Assembly: GCA_050951405.1 (NCBI GenBank)
Contig: JBMNIZ010000016.1
Location: 1-64,000 of the forward strand
Source of the DNA: JBMNIZ01 sp050951405
GTDB lineage: Bacteria > Bacillota > DULZ01
DNA length: 64,000 bases
Direction: 5' to 3'
The notes below the pieces were generated by a model. It saw nothing but the letters and a program-made list of their open reading frames with translations, was not told where the DNA came from and searched no databases. Positions 60,929 to 64,000 of the stretch are shown here, piece after piece. Both the position numbers and the translations under genes were made by a program. Positions within the stretch are counted from its first letter, which is position 1. Every line of letters begins with the position of its first letter.

Positions 60929-63676
60929 TTACCGGTCGGCAGTCAATTCGCTTAACAGCTCCAGGACTTTTTCCAATTGGGCCAAAGCTTTTCCATAGCC
61001 TGCCCAGTTTCCTTCTTTTTGCCAAGACACTGCTTCTTGATAATGCTCATTAGCCTTTTGGATTAAGTAGCGAATTCTTTCCAGGTCATTTTCTTGCGCC
61101 TCTCCGTAGTCATCTTCGATTGTCGCCCTTTCCTGTCGCGTTGCATCGGCAAAAATCTTCTGCAAGGCTTCCGTAAAATCCCGCGTCATCACCACTTGTT
61201 CTTGGTAGACAACGATTACTCGACTGAGTTCGGGAATTCCGCTTTGTTCCGATTGAAGGAAGATTGGTTCCACATAAAGAATTGTGTCTCGCAATGGTAT
61301 CACCAACAGGTTACCCCTGATGACCCGGGAACCTTGCTGGTTCCACAGAGTCAGTTGTTGCGAGATTTCCGAATCCTGGTCAATCCGCGATTCGATTTGC
61401 ATGGGGCCGTAAACGTGACGGTCCTTAAAGAAACGATAGACAATGAGTTGGCCGTAGTTGGGATCGTCGTTCAAAGCCGCCATCCAGCCCACCATGTTGG
61501 AAATTTCCCTGGCGGGGATAAAAGGCAGCATCAGGACAAATTCTTCTTTTTCCTTTTCTCCCAGTTGAAGAATTGTGTAATAGGGATCCATGAGTATTGT
61601 TTCCGCCTGAAATTTTTCTTCCGGGATGCGCCAGGCGTCTTCATCATTATAGAAAATCAGAGGGTTGTCCATATGATATCTGGCATAGATTTGTGCCTGG
61701 ATGCGGAAAAGATCCACCGGATATCGAAGATGTTTTTTTAATTCCGCCGGGAGATTGTCCAGGGGCTGAAATAATCCGGGGAAAATCTTTTCCCAGGTAC
61801 CGAGCAGAGGATCTTCCCGGTCCACAACATAGAAGTCGATTTCGCCATGATAAGCATCCACCACTATTTTGACCGAATTACGCACATAGTTGCCCCAGCC
61901 AGGGCTGGGCGTGGCATAGGGGAACCGGCTGCTAAGGGTGTATCCATCAATGATCCAAAAAAGCCTGCCGTCAGCTAAAACCAAATAAGGGTCTTCGTCA
62001 AGGCGCAAAAAGGGAGCGATTCTTTGGGCCCGGTCCACAATTTGCCGGTGAAAGAGAATGCGGCTGTCCGGCAGCAATTCGTTGCTGATTAACATCCTAT
62101 AATCCTGAAAACGCAAAGCAAAAAGGAGTCTCTTGAAAAAATTATTTAGTTCAATGCCTCCCCTGCCGTCGTAGACAGTTTCTTCGTTAGTGTCCCCTTT
62201 TGGATAGTTGAATTCACTGATTTTGGTTTTAACGATCACATAGTCATCCGTCAATTCCCCGAAGTAGATTTCAGGACGATCCACTTTCAGGTTGCCGGTT
62301 GTTTCCGGTGGTATATCTTTAATGAAAAACTTAGGGAGCCCATTTGATGTCACTTCATTGACAGGGGTCATAACCAGGCCGTAACCGTGCGTATAGCGCA
62401 GTTTACGATTGATCCAGGTCTGGGCATGAGGCTGGAATCGCGACAGGTCCATTTCCCGGGCGGCTAACATAACCTGCCGGTATTCACCGTTGATCTGGTA
62501 TCGGTCAATATCAATATTGGCGAAATTATAGTAATAAGTCAGGCCTTGAAGTTGGTTATAACTGAGCTGGAGAGGTCGCCAATCCCAAAGCCTGATATTG
62601 GACAGAGTTGGCAAGTAGGATTGGAAAAGGTCGTCAGTTTCCTCGGAACTGGCCACAGGGAATTCCCTTACTTGGATGTTTTCCAATCCGTAAGCTTGCC
62701 GGGTCATGGCCAGGTGATATTCAAGGTAAGGCTTTTCTCTGGCAAATTGGTTCGGCTCAACTACAAGCCTCTGCACCAGTGCGGGTCCAATTCCCAGGAA
62801 AACCACCGCCAAAATCAGGTTAATTACAACACCGAGTGTAACGATCTTCGGCCGCCAGTTTTTCATTCCTGATAAACACAAAAGGGCCAGACCGAAAAGA
62901 GTTAGGGTGATAATCTTCAATCCCGGCATGCGGATCTGCACATCCGTAAAAGAGGCGCCGAAGAACAAGGGGTTCGGCTTCAGTAAGAGCTGATATTTTT
63001 GCATAAAAACAGTCAGGGACAGGCCAAACAACAGGATGGACACCTGAAAAAGAAGGTGTTTTTGGCCGGCAGACAGCTGCTGTTTATGCCAGCCCATGAG
63101 CTGGAGAGGGTCAAAGATGAAATAAATCAAGGCTGTCAGGAGGATGGTCCCCCAGGTCAACTGTTTTCCCAGGGAGAGCAGCCATTCCATCATGGGCAAG
63201 CTGAAAAAATAAAAAGAAATATCCACACCGTGGATGGGATCGGTCCAGTTGAATGGAATCTGATGAAAATACTGCAGTAAGCTTGTCCAGGAATAGCCGA
63301 ACCTGGCGGAGCTGATCAGAGCAAAGAAAACACTGAGGAACAAAAACAACAGGGAAAGCATCTTTACCGGCAGATGCCGCAGGATGAACTCCCGGTAATA
63401 GGTCATCGGCCCGGGGAAGTAATAGATTTCGTCGTTATGCTGACGGATGGAACCCAGCGCAAACCGCAGATTGAAAAAATACCAAGCAAAGGCAAGGAGA
63501 AAAATGGATAGTTGAACCAAAGTCTTTACCAGGAAGCGGGTGATGAAAACATCTCCATATCCCAAGCTCTTAAACCAGATCCATTCGGTCAGAAATCCTG
63601 CGGAGAAGTATAAAGAGCCCCCAATGGCTATTATACCCAGTAGCAGATAAAGCCTGGCTTTGGAAGATAAATTCAA
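60929..63676 (-). CDS. UPF0182 family large membrane protein
   Basis: Uncharacterised integral membrane protein (COG1615). From TTG 63676 it has 915 residues: seven or so membrane helices in the first 310 residues, then a large, probably extracytoplasmic domain with the family segment FYYNFANIDIDRYQINGEYR and YTHGYGLVMTP, and a Glu-rich C-terminal tail. The open frame continues upstream to 63922 but passes through a hairpin and lacks ribosome sites; CTG 63754, behind GAAGGA, is another possible start. The role is unknown. It ends about 110 bp before nrdJ on the same strand. Confidence 0.85.
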   Translation of the reverse strand: MNLSSKARLYLLLGIIAIGGSLYFSAGFLTEWIWFKSLGYGDVFITRFLVKTLVQLSIFLLAFAWYFFNLRFALGSIRQHNDEIYYFPGPMTYYREFILRHLPVKMLSLLFLFLSVFFALISSARFGYSWTSLLQYFHQIPFNWTDPIHGVDISFYFFSLPMMEWLLSLGKQLTWGTILLTALIYFIFDPLQLMGWHKQQLSAGQKHLLFQVSILLFGLSLTVFMQKYQLLLKPNPLFFGASFTDVQIRMPGLKIITLTLFGLALLCLSGMKNWRPKIVTLGVVINLILAVVFLGIGPALVQRLVVEPNQFAREKPYLEYHLAMTRQAYGLENIQVREFPVASSEETDDLFQSYLPTLSNIRLWDWRPLQLSYNQLQGLTYYYNFANIDIDRYQINGEYRQVMLAAREMDLSRFQPHAQTWINRKLRYTHGYGLVMTPVNEVTSNGLPKFFIKDIPPETTGNLKVDRPEIYFGELTDDYVIVKTKISEFNYPKGDTNEETVYDGRGGIELNNFFKRLLFALRFQDYRMLISNELLPDSRILFHRQIVDRAQRIAPFLRLDEDPYLVLADGRLFWIIDGYTLSSRFPYATPSPGWGNYVRNSVKIVVDAYHGEIDFYVVDREDPLLGTWEKIFPGLFQPLDNLPAELKKHLRYPVDLFRIQAQIYARYHMDNPLIFYNDEDAWRIPEEKFQAETILMDPYYTILQLGEKEKEEFVLMLPFIPAREISNMVGWMAALNDDPNYGQLIVYRFFKDRHVYGPMQIESRIDQDSEISQQLTLWNQQGSRVIRGNLLVIPLRDTILYVEPIFLQSEQSGIPELSRVIVVYQEQVVMTRDFTEALQKIFADATRQERATIEDDYGEAQENDLERIRYLIQKANEHYQEAVSWQKEGNWAGYGKALAQLEKVLELLSELTADR

Positions 63677-63796
63677 CGCAAAAAACACCGCCTTTTCAGC
63701 AGATGGAAATATGACTTGATCTTCAGTTGCTAATTTTAAATTCTTGTTTTCCAGATTTATTCCTTCTTTTCCAAGGGATTTTGTTTTTAAAGTGGA

Positions 63797-63820
63797 CCGG
63801 CCGCTCTTCGAAGCGGCCGG
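63797..63820. terminator. GC-rich hairpin upstream of the UPF0182 gene
   Basis: CCGGCCGCT (63797-63805) pairs with AGCGGCCGG (63812-63820) over a 6-nt loop. T tracts on either side are weak, so it may be the terminator of a minus-strand gene beyond the window edge. Confidence 0.5.
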
Positions 63821-63837
63821 ATTTGCTATAGCGGTTT

Positions 63838-64000
63838 TTAAAATAAATCGTGAAGAAACAAAGGGATAAAAGTATAAAGGAGAACTGCAGATACCAACAG
63901 ATAAAGGGCCATTTGAAAGCAAATAAAGGGTCTTGATCTGGCCCAGGGGCTTAATTCTCTGGGTGAGTTCGTCTGCAAATGAGGATGTCCCCTGATCAGT
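63838..64000 (-). CDS. Possible 3' end of a minus-strand gene at the window edge
   Basis: A frame open from the window end to TAA at 63838-63840 closes with a hydrophobic stretch (MALYLLVSAVLLYTFIPLFL) that looks like a C-terminal membrane helix. A second frame in the same stretch (with FADELTQRIKPLGQIK) also looks coding-like, so the correct reading is unclear. No family recognised. Confidence 0.25.
   Translation of the reverse strand, partial: LIRGHPHLQTNSPRELSPWARSRPFICFQMALYLLVSAVLLYTFIPLFLHDLF

Noticed and set aside
1..64000. A defence island, biosynthetic cluster or prophage
   Set aside because: Accessory content consists of insertion sequences and scattered single genes; I saw no integrase, capsid, restriction, toxin-antitoxin or NRPS/PKS features.

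Overview
The window is a contiguous piece of a Gram-positive, endospore-forming Clostridia chromosome, most like Peptococcaceae and relatives. This rests on gene content: dipicolinate synthase, SpoVS, a SpoVK-type AAA protein, an FtsK/SpoIIIE pump, RNase J plus RNase Y, LexA with a divergent YneA-like gene, and a class II (B12-dependent) ribonucleotide reductase. Strong GGAGG ribosome sites and many TTG/GTG starts fit this. No rRNA, tRNA or CRISPR array was seen. The species is not identified.

Layout. 1-4350: lysine/dipicolinate genes (dpaB end, asd, dapA) and RNase J. 4419-6053: a dead IS1182-type element sitting in the RNase J terminator. 6186-18465: Na/Pi symporter, uppP, ftsK, mnmH, rodZ-like, rimO, pgsA, an unknown membrane protein coupled to a short FtsH-like protease, and a membrane phosphoesterase. 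18570-23920: recA-recX, a probable small RNA, rny, an unknown gene, ymdB and spoVS. 24034-27536: a dipeptidase and a PHP phosphoesterase, once overlapping by ATGA, now split by an ISNCY element. 27653-31517: small proteins, fxsA, guaB, a HAD phosphatase and a degenerate Nudix protein. 31775-42450: miaB, mutS, mutL, miaA, hfq, a P-loop protein, a lipoprotein serpin and the SpoVK-like ATPase. 42492-46294: an IS30 element split by an IS21 element. 46414-50815: MFS exporter, TrkH, and a methionine gamma-lyase-family enzyme. 50847-54012: lexA and yneA, divergent, separated by an IS1634-type element flanked by 73-bp perfect repeats. 54640-64000, minus strand: EamA transporter, glycosyltransferase, ppaX, alpha/beta hydrolase, nrdJ and a UPF0182 membrane protein.

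How it works together. recA, lexA and yneA carry matches to the Gram-positive LexA box (CGAAC-N4-GTTCG), forming an SOS circuit. Translation fidelity and tRNA modification (mnmH, rimO, miaB, miaA), RNA turnover (rnj, rny, ymdB, hfq) and mismatch repair (mutS, mutL) make up most of the housekeeping content.

Most notable: (1) the IS1634-type insertion duplicated the whole lexA-yneA control region, so each gene kept its own operator and promoter; (2) four other insertion sequences whose target duplications can be read, one nested in another; (3) probable non-canonical start codons for rny (ATT) and mutL (ATC), each behind a near-perfect Shine-Dalgarno; (4) a promoter-to-terminator non-coding transcript between recX and rny; (5) single-base frameshifts, mostly in homopolymers, in rnj, nrdJ, yneA, an MFS gene and two transposases, which look more like sequence error than biology.
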